A model generated the notes under the pieces. The model had not been told where the DNA came from and did not search any database. It saw nothing but the letters and a program-made list of their open reading frames with translations. From the NCBI RefSeq assembly GCF_030272615.1, contig NC_081409.1, forward strand, positions 612,497,755 through 612,557,754: a DNA stretch of 60,000 bases. Direction: 5' to 3'. The DNA comes from Cryptomeria japonica. Taxonomy: Eukaryota > Streptophyta > Pinopsida > Cupressales > Cupressaceae. Shown piece by piece: positions 1-10,885 of the stretch (the first letter of the stretch is position 1; each line of letters opens with the position of its first letter). A program made the translations under genes and the position numbers.

Positions 1-1339
1 ATTCCGGTTCTTGTGAGCCCAATGAATTCAGGGATAAATAAGTGTCATCTTTTACTGAAAGACATTTTGGTATATGTCTATTGTCATCAGAGCAATTCCA
101 CATCAAGCAGATAGCAATCCTCCTCTTTTCTGCACCAATTCCTCCCACAGCCTATAGTCCATCACATCTCATCTTGATTGAGAGCATCTGGATGCTCGTT
201 TCCCCTTATCAATGTTTCCATGGACCGTCATTACACCGATGAAATTTTCCCTCATGTATTCTGGTAATATTATAAGGCAAGGGAATTCAATCTGCACACA
301 AGCAGCTCTAAGCATTTGTTTTTAGGGGGATGAGTGGTGAATACCATCCACCAGTCTGGACTTTTCACTCTCAAGCTTCTTTTTCCATTGGCAAAGCTTG
401 TAAAGCATGTAATGTCTTGTAATTTGTATTGTCCAACACAACATAAAAGCTCAAATGATGAAACCCTTCCTTAATTTCACCCTATGCAATATGACAACAC
501 CACTGATTTTTCACCTTCTGTGGAATTCTGCCTCAAAAAAATTTCATATGAGCTCAACAATTGATTGTGATATTAGATTAATGATCATATTCATCATTCT
601 GTTGATTGCACATTATCCACATGTGAGCCCATAAACATGCAGCTGCTACATCATCACATAGCTCAAACAACAGAATTTCTTGAAAATCAGTGATCAAGGT
701 ATGAAAACTGTCAGCATGTTCATGGGATGCAGAAATGAAAAAATCTGACTATTGTCCTCTTTAATTTTATCTCCAGATACAAGTAGAAGAATAGATTGTT
801 AAATATGTTAATTTTCATGGTGCAAAGGTATATTAATGTTTACCTCCCATGACTTCTCTTCATGTGACAGCCCTTCTTGATATGGGATGACACGTGATTT
901 GGCAGAAAACACAGGCTCAAAGTTTGCAGAGAAGACCAGCAGGATACCACAACAGATACAACAAAGATTTAAGTTTGGCTTGCACAAAAATGATTGCCTC
1001 AGTAATGGAAAAATAAAGTCACAGATTGGAGGCACAATTAACATTCATTACTCAAGCAAGGCAGAAAATCCTAATGAATTAAAAATGCATATCGACAAAA
1101 TACAATACTATGAAGAGGAGAGAATAAAATTCTCACTTTCAAGAAAAAAATTATTATTCTTTTCCTTTCACCTTTCTCTATTGTGTTTATTGAAGCTTAA
1201 CTGGAAGAGTCTGGCAAGCTTCAAGAGGTACCAAAAAAAAACAGCAATTTGCTAACATAAAACATAAACTTCACCGAAACCTCTAAGGTAGCCAATATAT
1301 GTACCCAAAAAAACAAATAGGACAATAAAGCATACATAC
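1..1339 (-). other. tRNA 2'-phosphotransferase intron 5, left part of window
   Basis: Non-coding by inspection. It begins with the donor GTATGT of exon 5 and contains no acceptor followed by recognisable Tpt1 C-terminal sequence. It is AT-rich with only short ORFs on either strand. I see no transposon signature, RNA gene or clear repeat. The intron is at least 1,339 bp long. Confidence 0.6.
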
Positions 1340-1462
1340 CACTGATTACACCATCCTGCCTAGAGTAACCTGCTGCAAAGTGTACATGATTCCTTGTCAT
1401 ACGTTTGAGGCCCTCCTTTTTAATTGACGCCAAATATTCCATGTAAGTCCCATGCATGCAGA
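1340..1462 (-). CDS. TPT1: tRNA 2'-phosphotransferase, exon 5
   Basis: Follows the acceptor AAATGCAG and ends at the consensus donor GTATGT. It encodes VCMHGTYMEYLASIKKEGL, KRMTRNHVHFAAGY and DGVISG. HGTY, the RMxRxHVHFA block and GVISGM are conserved NAD+-lobe motifs of Tpt1. The exon stops in phase 1 within the second Gly codon of ISG(M/R). The expected next segment (VLIxLDxxKALxDG and the C-terminal LTEGxDG block) was not found in any frame down to base 1, so the final exon or exons should lie beyond the left edge. Confidence 0.9.
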
Positions 1463-2097
1463 CTGCATTTTGTAAAAGCAGGAAGCAGCAAAATAATGAG
1501 TTGAGTAATGAAGAATGATATAATAAATCACAGTATTGTGCATAGTCATGAGATCTTATACTCAAGTATACCATATTTATAGATATTTTCTTGGTAAAAA
1601 GAAATCACAATTGCATTCCATAAGGTTTACCGGGCTATACTTAAGGTCTCATCTGTAAGGAATGTGTTACTAGGCTTGTGCATATAAGTCCATAAACAGA
1701 AATGAAGAGATTTGACTAAGTTTGCTTACAAATTCACTAACAAGCAATCACAGTACTGATTAATATTCAATTGTTCTAATCATGTCTTTCAGCTTTTCAA
1801 GTAGCATGTTGCTTTCTACCACATTGTTTTAAGCGAATTTTTATTATAAGTTAGATCTCTGATCTGATACAAACTGGTTAACTTGCAGAAAATAGAGTCC
1901 AATTGTTCATAACTACAACAGCAAATACTGTCAGACTGTTTGAATGGACTCTTCTGCTCAAATTCTCTAATAAGGCAGTCAGTAAAGCTTTGCAAGATGA
2001 TAAGAAACAAGAAAAGCAAAACACACAACTTTGGAAGAAACAAAACATATTATCTTTAATTTCACCTCTACTTGAAATAAGTGAAATAGAATCATAC
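1463..2097 (-). other. tRNA 2'-phosphotransferase intron 4
   Basis: A 635-bp GT-AG intron between exons 4 and 5, AT-rich, with no coding or repeat structure seen. Intron 3 (2153-2382, 230 bp) is similar. Confidence 0.8.
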
Positions 2098-2152
2098 CTG
2101 GAACTTCTTCAGCTGAAAGGACTGGTTCTAACAAGTCCACTGAATTTATTGT
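2098..2152 (-). CDS. TPT1: tRNA 2'-phosphotransferase, exon 4
   Basis: A 55-bp exon (18 codons plus one base) between acceptor GGCTCAG and donor GTATGA. It encodes TINSVDLLEPVLSAEEVP, the linker into the catalytic ADP-ribosyltransferase-like lobe (plant homologues have LLxPxLSxEExP here). Its last G joins TC of exon 5 to make the Val codon of the PVCMHGTY motif. Confidence 0.88.
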
Positions 2153-2382
2153 CTGAGCCATAAAATAACAAATACAGATCAAAACATTTGAAACTAAAAA
2201 GTTAATAAAGAATATAAGTATGATTAATGTTTCCCTGTGTTAAGAGACTGTATGGGTATTAAGTTGAGCAATTACAATAAACCACTAAACATCAAAAACC
2301 TGGTAGAAATAATCAAAAATTGTAAAGAAGATCCACAAATCGAGTATTAAAAAACCAATAAGAGACTAAGGTTAAATTATAC

Positions 2383-2472
2383 CTCTAAGCTATGGCCTTG
2401 ATTTGCCCTGATCAGGAGTTGGCCATTTTCTTCACGCAATCCAAATCGCTGCTTATCATCCCTCTTTACTGC
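2383..2472 (-). CDS. TPT1: tRNA 2'-phosphotransferase, exon 3
   Basis: Exactly 30 codons, phase 0 at both ends, between acceptor CTTACAG and donor GTATAA. It encodes DDKQRFGL, GQLLIRANQGHS and LE. The RANQGHS motif is the hallmark of Tpt1/KptA and forms part of the active site that binds the RNA 2'-phosphate and NAD+. The sequence is intact and matches the family spacing after exon 2. Confidence 0.92.
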
Positions 2473-3300
2473 CTGTAAGATTGAGAATACATTGAAATCA
2501 TACACATTAAAACCATATTAAAATAATAAAATGTACATCAATCCTAAAAGTTTGGAACATTTACGTCAAATGGACTGAGTTGAGATGGTATGTCATGGGG
2601 ATTTCCTGTTACATGTTTAAATGTACAAATGTTGAATGTTTAATTAGGCAACTGTAAACTACAACATCCAACACATCCAACAAAGGTGACCAGGTGCAAG
2701 TCCTGGGTGAATTTGCTGGAAGAGATACCCCAGTTATAGCATCTAGGCCATGCTACACCCCGCAAGTCAATAAAAGTTAATACATGTCAAACAAAAATGT
2801 ACAATATTCTACACGAACACAGCTGATGAAACCATTTCAATTTTCAACCAGCAAAACATTTCAGCGCTATTATTTTGGGCAAAGAGGGAAAGAATCTACC
2901 GTATAGAAGTTGTATGCATAAAAAAGTGGTGCATATAGCCAAAAACATAATTACTGGAAAAAAAGCCATTGGAATACAACATGTACTGTGACTGCAAAAA
3001 GAAAACAAAAGGAACTGATCTAATATCTATGAAGCTCCAAAATATAATTTTGACACAGCCTAAAATCTAAACAATGCCGTTTAGATACCAAGTCAAAAAC
3101 AGTAAAGTAACACGTCCTTGTATTAACAAGCTCAAATACAATGGCCAAACTGCAACACATAATAGCATCTATCATTCTTCAATTTTACTTAAGTCGTCCA
3201 AAATGAAAAGAACAATTTCTCTATGGTTGTGACCTTTTCAAACTTACTCATTAAAAGAGAGTTTATATGATGCACATGCTGGATATGAATGCTTATTCAC
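2473..3300 (-). other. tRNA 2'-phosphotransferase intron 2
   Basis: An 828-bp GT-AG phase-0 intron between exons 2 and 3. It is AT-rich and I see no embedded element in it. With introns 3 and 4 this makes the 3' half of the gene compact, in contrast to intron 1. Confidence 0.8.
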
Positions 3301-3448
3301 CTCTTTTAAATCATCAACAGAGTGAGCATTAAGAGGCAGTCCCGCCGAAGTTTTTGTACGTAGTCTTAACAAATCTTTTACTACTACATATCCATCACTT
3401 CTAACTTTCAATCCCAACTGAGGAGCTTGGTGTCGCAAAATACGAGAT
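3301..3448 (-). CDS. TPT1: tRNA 2'-phosphotransferase, exon 2
   Basis: Preceded by the acceptor TTTGCAG and followed by the donor GTGAAT. It encodes one completing base plus 49 codons, including LLSRILRH (first residues shared with exon 1), RSDGYVVVKDLLRL and NAHSVDDLKE. This is the N-terminal winged-helix-like lobe of Tpt1/KptA. The SRILRH segment carries the conserved Arg-His expected in this family. The exon is collinear with plant Tpt1 proteins and has no stop or frameshift. It lies more than 55 kb from exon 1, so correct splicing depends on removing the transposon-filled intron. Confidence 0.9.
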
Positions 3449-4456
3449 CTGCAAACATAACAAAGTATGAGCAAACTCTGCTGATTATGATATAATAATC
3501 TCAGAAAAACATCATCTCCTAAATTTCTGACAAGACACAGAAAGCAATAATCAGAGGAATTAAAATGGAGAGTCATGAACAACAGTAAGATCAATGAATA
3601 AACAATGTATGCACAACATATAAAGTTCAATTAGCATTCTTTAACATCAATTACAGACTTCCGAAGGAAAATGAATTCTAAAACCCAGCCTAAAACTCCA
3701 AGTAGGTAGGACAAAGAATTCCCTAAGAAAATGAATTCTAAAACCCAGCCTACACACGTTTGGAGACCTAATGAATTCTTATAGAAGCAAAGGAAAGCAT
3801 TCTTTTGGAGAAATCATGGGAAGTTCTTTGCAGATGATAATGTGGAAAAACATCAAAAAGCAAGAAGCAGAAGCAAATCCACATTTGCAAGCCAAGCAAT
3901 TGCCAAGAAAAAAGAGGAAAATACACGAAATTTCATAAGAGTAAAACAAAACTCCTGACAAGGTCAGTGAGACAGTATTGAAGTTAATAAAAGAATCCAT
4001 CCAGAAGGTGTTACATCCCTTTTTCCTGACTTCGGAAAATGCTTATTATACTTTGGTTCAGCTAATCAATGATATTGCTTTTGTTTCCGCTTTGAATGTA
4101 TAATGAATAATGAAGTTATCTTATTTTCAATAATTTATGCAATCTGTTAATACTGTTAAGATGTGGCTAACTGATTTTCGTATAACCGAGTGGATGTAGG
4201 AATCACAACACCCTCAAGCGGGAGGGGGAGTATAATCAAGGAGAGAACAATTGTCATTTAGCTTTCAGCCGGGGAAGTTAGATATTTCTTTCAAGCATCG
4301 CCACCTTGGTCGGATGGTGTTTATTCCATTCTACTGGTTGTTGACAACTTGTGTTTACCACATCGCCTCATGTGTCTCTTGTCCAGTTATGTATCTTTAT
4401 GTTGATCATGTTTTCATGTCATTGAGTTTTCATGGTTAAGCTATGTTTCTATGTTC

Positions 4457-4509
<53 letters not shown>

Positions 4510-4770
4510 CAGGATATATACATATATATACCACAAGATATATATATATATATATATACATATATTTATATGAGTTACCTTATGTTTCCTTATTAAAGGA
4601 TCATATATATATTCCCACACGTACATGGATGTACGTTTAAGAATACATACATCTTCCTTGTTTTATTATGTTAATGCTTTTGTCGTGGCAGATTCCATTT
4701 TCTTCACCAACAAGCATATCGAGTGAGTCCATGTTCATGATGATTTACATTACCTAGGTAACGATAGACG
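3449..4770. other. Unassigned intron sequence with a short duplication and (TA)n
   Basis: No gene seen. A segment of about 32 bp (AATGAATTCTAAAACCCAGC core) occurs twice, near 3668 and 3728. A purine-rich run at about 4214-4230 (GGGAGGGGGAG) resembles an LTR polypurine tract, but no LTR was recognised after it. Dinucleotide TA tracts follow. Confidence 0.4.
4459..4560. repeat. (TA)n microsatellite
   Basis: Nearly pure TA from 4459 to 4506, then interrupted TA tracts to 4560. ORFs reading poly(Ile-Tyr) through it are artefacts. Confidence 0.95.
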
Positions 4771-4843
4771 TTAGCACCTTGCAAGTTGCGTCAATTTTTC
4801 TTTCCCTAATGCTTTCTCTTTCGGGATTATAGATAGCCAGGGG

Positions 4844-5053
4844 ATGTCATTAGCACGGGTTGCTTTTTCATTATCTCGACGAAGGCATTTAAAAAGGAGG
4901 GCAAAATATGTTGTAGAAAATGGTACGAAAGAAGAGCAGAGGACGATCTTTGGTGAGATTGCAAAGATCATAGAGGCGACTCCAAGGCTCCTATTGCATA
5001 CTTGCAACTTTACGTTGGATATGAGCTCGTTTGGCTTGATGTTTTGTTGGTAA
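4844..5053 (+). other. Unidentified 69-codon ORF
   Basis: Codes a basic peptide rich in Arg, Lys and Glu (RRRHLKRRAK, then VENGTKEEQRTIFGEIAKII). Its composition looks more protein-like than the neighbouring spurious ORFs. A possible acceptor (TTATAG) lies just upstream at about 4832. The middle segment faintly recalls a helical repeat, but I cannot name a family. It stops exactly where the E5 remnant begins, so it may be a truncated captured exon or chance. Confidence 0.25.
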
Positions 5054-5644
5054 TCCAAGGGGGACTTACGTGCAGTGAAGAGGACTCGAACGAAATTTCA
5101 TTTCAAGGAAATTTTGCAAATAGTTTGGCAATGATAAGTGCTTTTTGGACTTTTATCAATAAGATGTGCAGAAAGTAAATAGGAAAGGATTTTAGAGAGG
5201 TACTAATCTAATCTAAGGAACTCAAAATATAACAAAGGCTCAAGTGAAATCGACCACAATTACGCAAAGAGAGGTGCAATCTTCAAAGGTTGTGCATAAG
5301 ATTTTCATACCACCAATGACTACCCTCAAGATGAGCAATATTCATTCGATGATTGAAGTTAAACATACACATTCAAAAGGCTTAGTCTAACCTCGCATTG
5401 AAAGTAGAAATCATCTACTTACAAAATGTATGAGCGTATGATTTCACCATGAAATGATGCTATCTGTCTCATTCATCTAAGTGCTTTGAAAATAAATCTA
5501 ATCTAAGTAGGGAAGCGAAACCATGCGACTTCAAAATAACTCAAGTAATCACCAAAATCAATGAATCGCTCTTATTATCTTGATAGCCTTAAGCAACAAT
5601 TTCTTACAAATTCTCCCTCTCTTAAAAATGACGGGTTGAACCCC

Positions 5645-5734
5645 TTTTATAGGCCCCAAAATGAAAACAAACGTCCCAAATTACAATTAAATCAAAGGCT
5701 AAAATTTGCCCATGCAAAACCCTAATTAGGATTT
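5645..5734 (-). promoter_or_regulatory. E5 putative core promoter
   Basis: A degenerate copy of AAACCCTAATTAGGGTTT starts at 5734 (minus strand), and TATAAAA starts at 5651, 83 bp downstream. The same pair at 81-83 bp spacing is seen in E1, E2, E3 and E4. Confidence 0.6.
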
Positions 5735-5820
5735 GACCAAATATAGTGCCTAGTGGACATGGTCATAAATGAAGAATCTCACCCACTTAAACATTAATGC
5801 CCACTAACTCCTAAATATGG

Positions 5821-5936
5821 CGTCCATCATGCAATAAATGACCCACCACTTGGTCCAGGCGTCCACCATGCAATAAATGACTCACCACTTGGTCAAGCCA
5901 TCCACCGTGCAATAAATGACTCATCATGCCCTCATG
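5821..5936 (-). repeat. 39-bp tandem repeat, three copies
   Basis: Units start at 5821, 5860 and 5899, each with a CATGCAATAAATGAC core and, in the first two, CACCACTTGGTC. It lies between the ORF stop and the putative promoter of E5. Confidence 0.85.
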
Positions 5937-6531
5937 CATTTAATAGATTCTCGTCCAAAATAGGACGGCCATTTTGTCTTTCCCTAACGACAAGTGCAAT
6001 GAATCTAGTCACGATGACCTCGAGCTCTCCTTGCACTGTCTCCAATTTGAATTCTAGCATGACAATATGATTTTCACACTTGGAGAAAAACTTCTCCAAT
6101 CTTGGCATAGCCTCTTGAGTCTTGTGCATTGTTCTTGAGAACAAGGAAACAAATTCCAAATGTTCCTTCGAGAAGGATTCCACAAAGAAGAATTCGTGCA
6201 GCCTATCCTTAAGGTTTTCCACTGTTAGCTCCTCATCAATTATTCTTCTTGCAAACAATGCCTCAACAGCATTAAGGATTTCCTCCTAAACCTTCTTGAC
6301 CGCTGCCCTCAATAGTATTGACTCCATGTTGGATCTTTTAAAGAATTATTTTCCAGGGCTTATTGCATAGAACCATTGAGTGAAATCATATGCCTCATTT
6401 TCCCTGATGACCTCTCCATTAATCAACGCCTATCTAGAAGTCTCCATTAGTGCCTCAAGATCTAGGATAGTCAAGTCTCAATAAATGGGTGCATCCCCAA
6501 ATGAGTTGTTCACGCTTTCTAATCTGCCCAG
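5932..6531 (-). pseudogene. C-terminal fragment of the element-family ORF (E5 copy)
   Basis: An open stretch from 6258 to the stop at 5932 ends in QNGRPILDENLLNA, matching the E1 copy that ends KGNKILDEKLL. Above 6258 the same frame continues to 6531 with in-frame stops (for example near 6477 and 6425) and still aligns with the E1 and E3 copies (blocks like DAPIY.DLTI.DLEALMETS and YDFTQWFYA against YDFSTWYYA in E3). It is the helical, probably coiled-coil C-terminus of the protein. Decayed, so non-functional. Confidence 0.7.
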
Positions 6532-7375
6532 TGTTGATGTGTTTTTTACACACATGCGAACACAAAATAAAATACCCAAAAGTATATTATCCTCTCTTGA
6601 ACAAAATCTCTCGGATGCTGAAGATTAGCTTAAGGATCATTCGAGAAGACTCAAAGGTTCATGAATGTAGGGTCACTACGTGTGGATAGGCTTAGTTGGT
6701 TTGATGTGATTATGCTAGAATCACAAGGGGACTTACATTTGAATGCCTGAATGCTTGATTTGCTAGAACTGAGGTCCTATCTACTCAGTTGGAAGATAAA
6801 AAAGAGCAAAAGAGATAGGGTTTGAGAGAATCTACTCTAAGACCTAGAATGTAAGAAGATGGATGAATGACTATATGGAATCCTACCGAGCGAGGTCTCA
6901 TCTTCAACTTGAACAATTTGACACAAGCTCAATGCAATCATCTAAGGATGTTTCAAAGATGTTCGAATCAATACCATCAAACATTGATCACCATTCAAGT
7001 TAATGCATAAGCAATGAGTGTAGAACGATTCGAAGTTAAGCTCATATCATTCCAGTTGACCACACAAGGCGCACTTACAAGCAGCAAGAGGCTAGTGGTA
7101 TGGATTAGGCGGATCCCACATAAATGCATTCAATAACTTCTTCCATTCAATCTAATCAACATGAAAATAAATTGAGAAGTAGAACCATGAGGCTTGTTGA
7201 AATAACAAATTTCACCATAACTTCAATGAAAAGAGTATCTCATTTACATGTCATGCCAACAATTCTTCCTTCTCCTAATCTACTTCTCTTCTAATTGCTA
7301 TTCTATTTACTAACCATCTATTTCTCTATTCACTATTAGCTAACTATCAACCTTTGCAAATGAAGATCCTGAGCC

Positions 7376-7463
7376 TTGTATAGAGAGCTCATTTACAATG
7401 AACGGCCAAGATTGATTCTCCATCAATGGCTGAGATTTTACAATGAAACCCTAATTAGGGTTT
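7376..7463 (-). promoter_or_regulatory. E4 putative core promoter
   Basis: A perfect AAACCCTAATTAGGGTTT at 7446-7463 and TATACAAG beginning at 7382 on the minus strand, 81 bp apart and about 850 bp before the element's 3' end. Confidence 0.6.
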
Positions 7464-8039
7464 GTTACAACAAACTCTCCTTAGCCAATGAGAAAATTAC
7501 ATTCAATGGGCATGGACCAATAGATAACAAGGGTAGGTGCCTCGGAGTTTGTGCCATCATTGGTGAGTTAGGTACGTTGAATCAAGACATGTAGAGGTAG
7601 ACCTTCCTTGATTGGCAAATGGTGACTGGGATGATGACTAGGACACCACCTCAACTCGCACTTTGTAGGTTTGGAAGATTTGATACTCGACATTACAAGC
7701 TTGCTCAAAGTAGTGGTGATGGGATATCCCTCACTTGCTTGCCTTGGAGTGATTGTATAACATTCCTTTGATCTCTTCATGTCTCCAGGGTGTGGTGAGA
7801 ATACTTGAGATTCTTTCCTCCTAAATACATTTGTGTTTGATGAAGCCTCCTCTTGATCTTGCATAGTGGCGATAGGAAGTATTTGTCATGGCCAACCTCC
7901 AATCCTTGCTTGTATATCTTGCCTTAGGGTGGTTGTATGATTTCTCCTTCCATATCTGCAAAAAAAAGCAAATATAGTATCAAATGCATATGATATAAAG
8001 CTTATATAATCTCTTAACTTGACATAATCTCTAACTTTG

Positions 8040-9440
8040 TGTGATTTGTAGGTCTGACAGGTCAGAATTTGCTCTAGGACCTCAAGAAGGTACATGCTTG
8101 AAAATTCGCTCCAAGGAGCTTGCAAGGTACATGTTTCAAAAAACATTTGCTCAAGGACCCCTCTAAGGTACATAACTCAAAATTCGCTCTCAAACCTTTG
8201 GAAGGTACATGTCTTCAAAATTCGCTCTCAAACCTTTGGAAGGTACATGGACTTGGAAATTCACTCTAAGAGGTTTGCAAGGTACATGACTTGGGGTTTG
8301 CAAGGCACATGACTTGGTGTTGATCCATAATCTGATCCCTTCAATTCTCTTTCACTTTGTTGATTTTAGCCTTAAATTTTTCATTGCTTCCGCATGAAAG
8401 CATCACCAAGAATACTTATGGAGAAAATTTGCTTGAATTATTGAGCAAGGTACACGATTTCATAAAATTCACTCTAGAGCCTTGCTAGGGACAGGTCATA
8501 TATGTGCAGCTCGCTCACTGTCCTTGGTGAGGACAAGGTCCTAATCACAAATCGCAAGCTGCCCTTTGCACGGTACATTCTCATCAAATAAGCTTTATGT
8601 CTCATGGGCAGACAAGGTCAAAAACAAGCAGCTTGCTCCATGTCCTTTCCAAGGACAAGACTCATATGATAAATTCGCTCATTGTCCTTCTCAAGGACAA
8701 GACCTTAAATGAAAATTTTCGCTCCTTGACCTTACTAAGGACAGGGCCTATGCTAAATTTGCTTGGTGATCGGCCTAAGGATAGGTTCAAGTTATGGATC
8801 CGCTCTAAGTTCTTTCCAAGTTCGCTCAATGGCCAGCCTAAGGACAGGCCCTAAAATACATTTTGCTTTGTGTCCTCTCTAAGGACAAAATCATAGGTGA
8901 ATCCAACGCAAGCTGATGCAAAATTCAGTGAGGAAGCTCGCTCACCATCCTTAAGGAGAATTTCGCTCTATGACCGCTCTAAGGACAAGACCTATAACAA
9001 ACTTCGCTCCTTGACCAAGGTAAGGACATGAATCAAGATCGCTCTAAGACCAAGGTAAGGACAGAGTCAAGTTCGCTTCTAAGACCGCTCTAAGGACAAG
9101 ACCTATAACAAACTTCCCTCCTTGACCAAGGTAAGGACATGAATCAAGATCACTCTAAGACCAAGGTAAGGACAAAATCAAGTTTTCTCTAAGACCGCTC
9201 CAAAGACAAGACCTATAACAAACTTCGCTCACCAACCCTCCTAAGGACAAGCCTTCAAAACGCAACTCGCTCACTGTCCCTTCAAAGGACAAGGTCAAGA
9301 TAGGTGAATTTGCTCTATGACCTTCGGGAGGACAGGACTCGAAGACAAAGTTCGCTCTTGACCCTTGGCAAGGTATGGGAGCGAAATAATAAATTCGCTC
9401 TATGACCAACCTAAGGATAGGATTCACAAGACAATTCACT
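8040..9440 (-). repeat. E4 TTCGCTC array
   Basis: More than 25 short units, here read on the plus strand. The first part (about 8050-8330) repeats TTCGCTC followed 20-25 bp later by AAGGTACATG. The longer second part (about 8460-9440) pairs TTCGCTC with TGACC and CTAAGGACAAG. Spacing is irregular, about 35-60 bp. The motif is a degenerate relative of the hairpin unit in E1 and E2. Confidence 0.75.
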
Positions 9441-9447
9441 CTGTGTA

Positions 9448-9528
9448 CTCCGTCAGGATTCATATATGGAATATAACATTTAAGTATAAAAAATACTTTA
9501 AGTTATACTCCATATATATTGTCAGGAT
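9448..9528. repeat. AT-rich foldback shared by E4 and E2
   Basis: An imperfect inverted repeat bounded by CGTCAGGAT and GTCAGGATG, with AAGTATA/TATACT arms. A homologous foldback lies at 44894-44983 in E2, in the same place relative to the 5' end and the array. Confidence 0.7.
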
Positions 9529-9994
9529 GTTTGAGAGTGGTTTTGGACCTCCAAGAGTTATAATGCAAAATCTAGTTTTTGGAAGATTCCTTCAAATTTC
9601 CAAACTTAGTCAAATTTCAAGCCATTTTAGGATCAAGATGGCATTCCAGACTTTTAAGGCAAATTCACTTTGACCTTGATGTAAGGGACGGGACCTAGGA
9701 GGACATTATGCATTTAACCAAGGTTTGATTTAGCAACTTGAAGCATGACCGAAATGCACACAAAAACCCTAGGAATGATCTAAATAACCCATAATCACTC
9801 AACTGACCTGACCTCCTGGCCACTCGATCTTGAGGAGATCCACCTGACTTGATGACCTTTGAGAAACTCAATCCCTTTAATGCAAAGGCTAAGACACTAA
9901 AGCGACCAACAACAAAACTAAAAGAGTTAACCCTAGAAAGCAAAAAGTGGGGGTCCCCATTTGCAATGGGGCGATGTGTGAATACCTCACAACA

Positions 9995-10565
9995 TCTAGC
10001 GCCACCTCGAATAAATGTTCCTGAACATTTCAAAGATGAAGACTCAATTCATACTTAGAACCTCCCGAAAACTCAACCCAGCTTATCAAGAGACTAGAAA
10101 ATGTACTCAAAAGTGAAAGAAGAATCGCAGACCAGATCAAGGCACTTCGTCTTTGATTACCCATGTGTGTACAATTGTATTCATTCCCCTCGACAAGACA
10201 ACTATGACCTCCAGGTTCCATTGTGATTCGCTACGTAGTTTGTCTAAACTTCATAAGCATCCTGGATAGAGCCTCGCTGCCAGTCGGACGTCTATAGCCC
10301 CGACGAGGTTATCGCTGTAATCTCACGAATATTGGTCCATTGCCAGTCAGGCGTCCATAGCCCCAATGGAGTTATATCACATGTTCCCATAGCCAATTTT
10401 GATATTTGATTTTCCTTCATTTTCTTTTCTCTTGATTTTTTTTTCATCTCATTTTTCTCTTTCTTTTGATATTTGCTTTTCTTTTCTTTTTCCTATTTCG
10501 TCAATTCCTTTGGCTCGTAAGCAATGAAGCTCACTTGGGTTTGACAATTACAGTGGCGCTAAAGC
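9995..10565. other. Unassigned sequence with a two-copy repeat
   Basis: No gene recognised. The motif TGCCAGTC.G.CGTC.ATAGCCCC occurs twice (about 10279 and 10340). A pyrimidine-rich tract (T/C) runs from about 10400 to 10500. A short helical frame near 10059-10150 (LIKRLENVLKSERR) is too short to name. Confidence 0.4.
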
Positions 10566-10885
10566 TAGACATGGCTTAACTGCCTCCCGTGGCTCAGGTT
10601 AAATCTAGCATTTGTATCAAACATTGATAGTTTGAGCTTTTGGTGCAACGGTAAACAATTCCAACAATGGGTATCAGAGCCTTGGGTCGCAGGTTCAAGT
10701 CTCCCTTCAGTGGGTGTTGAAGGCTCAATCGATGTTGAGGGGGAGTTTGTTGACTTGGTGGTCAGCACCTCCTTGGGGACTCATGACATGGTTGAACTGC
10801 CTCTTGTGGGTCAAATTAAATCTAACGTTTGTATCAAGCATATTGATAGATCGATCTTTTGGCACAACGGCAAACAATTCCAACA
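10566..10885 (+). mobile_element. Candidate miniature LTR retrotransposon (TRIM-like)
   Basis: Two direct repeats about 219 bp apart: 10566-10666 (5' end degraded) and 10748-10885, both ending CAAACAATTCCAACA or nearly so. The second begins TGTTGACTTGG, giving TG...CA ends and a length of 138 bp. Directly after the first is GGGTATCAGAGCC, a methionine-tRNA-type primer-binding site as in plant LTR elements. Directly before the second is a purine tract, TTGAGGGGGAG. The internal part is only about 80 bp and has no coding capacity. These are the defining parts of a TRIM. No target duplication is visible because the left end is eroded. Confidence 0.6.

Larger units (their letters stand above)
5054..6531 (-). 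mobile_element. E5: 3' part of a TGTTGTGAC-family element
   Basis: Reading on the minus strand: the end of the large family ORF (6531-5932), a 39-bp triple repeat (5936-5821), the AAACCCTAATTAGG palindrome (5734-5717), a TATA box (5651-5645), then about 590 bp that align with the 3' region of E4 (for example AAGGGGGACTTAC at about 5058 against AAGGGGACTTAC at 6721). The last 190 bp or so of the family 3' end are missing. The upper side is cut by E4 at 6532. Confidence 0.7.
6532..9994 (-). mobile_element. E4: short, ORF-less TGTTGTGAC-family element
   Basis: On the minus strand it starts TGTTGTGAGGTATTCACACA (9994 downward) with the family head CGCCCCATTGCAAATGGGG, and ends ACACATCAACA at 6532. 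Length 3,463 bp. Order: head, AT-rich foldback, TTCGCTC array, palindrome, TATA, 3' region. It lacks the large ORF present in E1 and E3. The flanking pentamers CCCAG (6527-6531) and TCTAG (9995-9999) differ by two C/T transitions. The right flank is not recognisably E5, so the target duplication is uncertain. Confidence 0.75.

Noticed and set aside
808-1044. Minus-strand ORF as the missing sixth Tpt1 exon
   Set aside because: None of the expected C-terminal motifs (LDxxKALxDG, LTEGxDG) appears and the frame does not join exon 5 in phase.
4214-4231. Polypurine tract of an LTR retrotransposon
   Set aside because: A purine run is present, but no LTR start follows and no coding remnant precedes it.
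4443-4640. ORF encoding poly(Ile-Tyr)
   Set aside because: A translation of a (TA)n microsatellite, not a gene.
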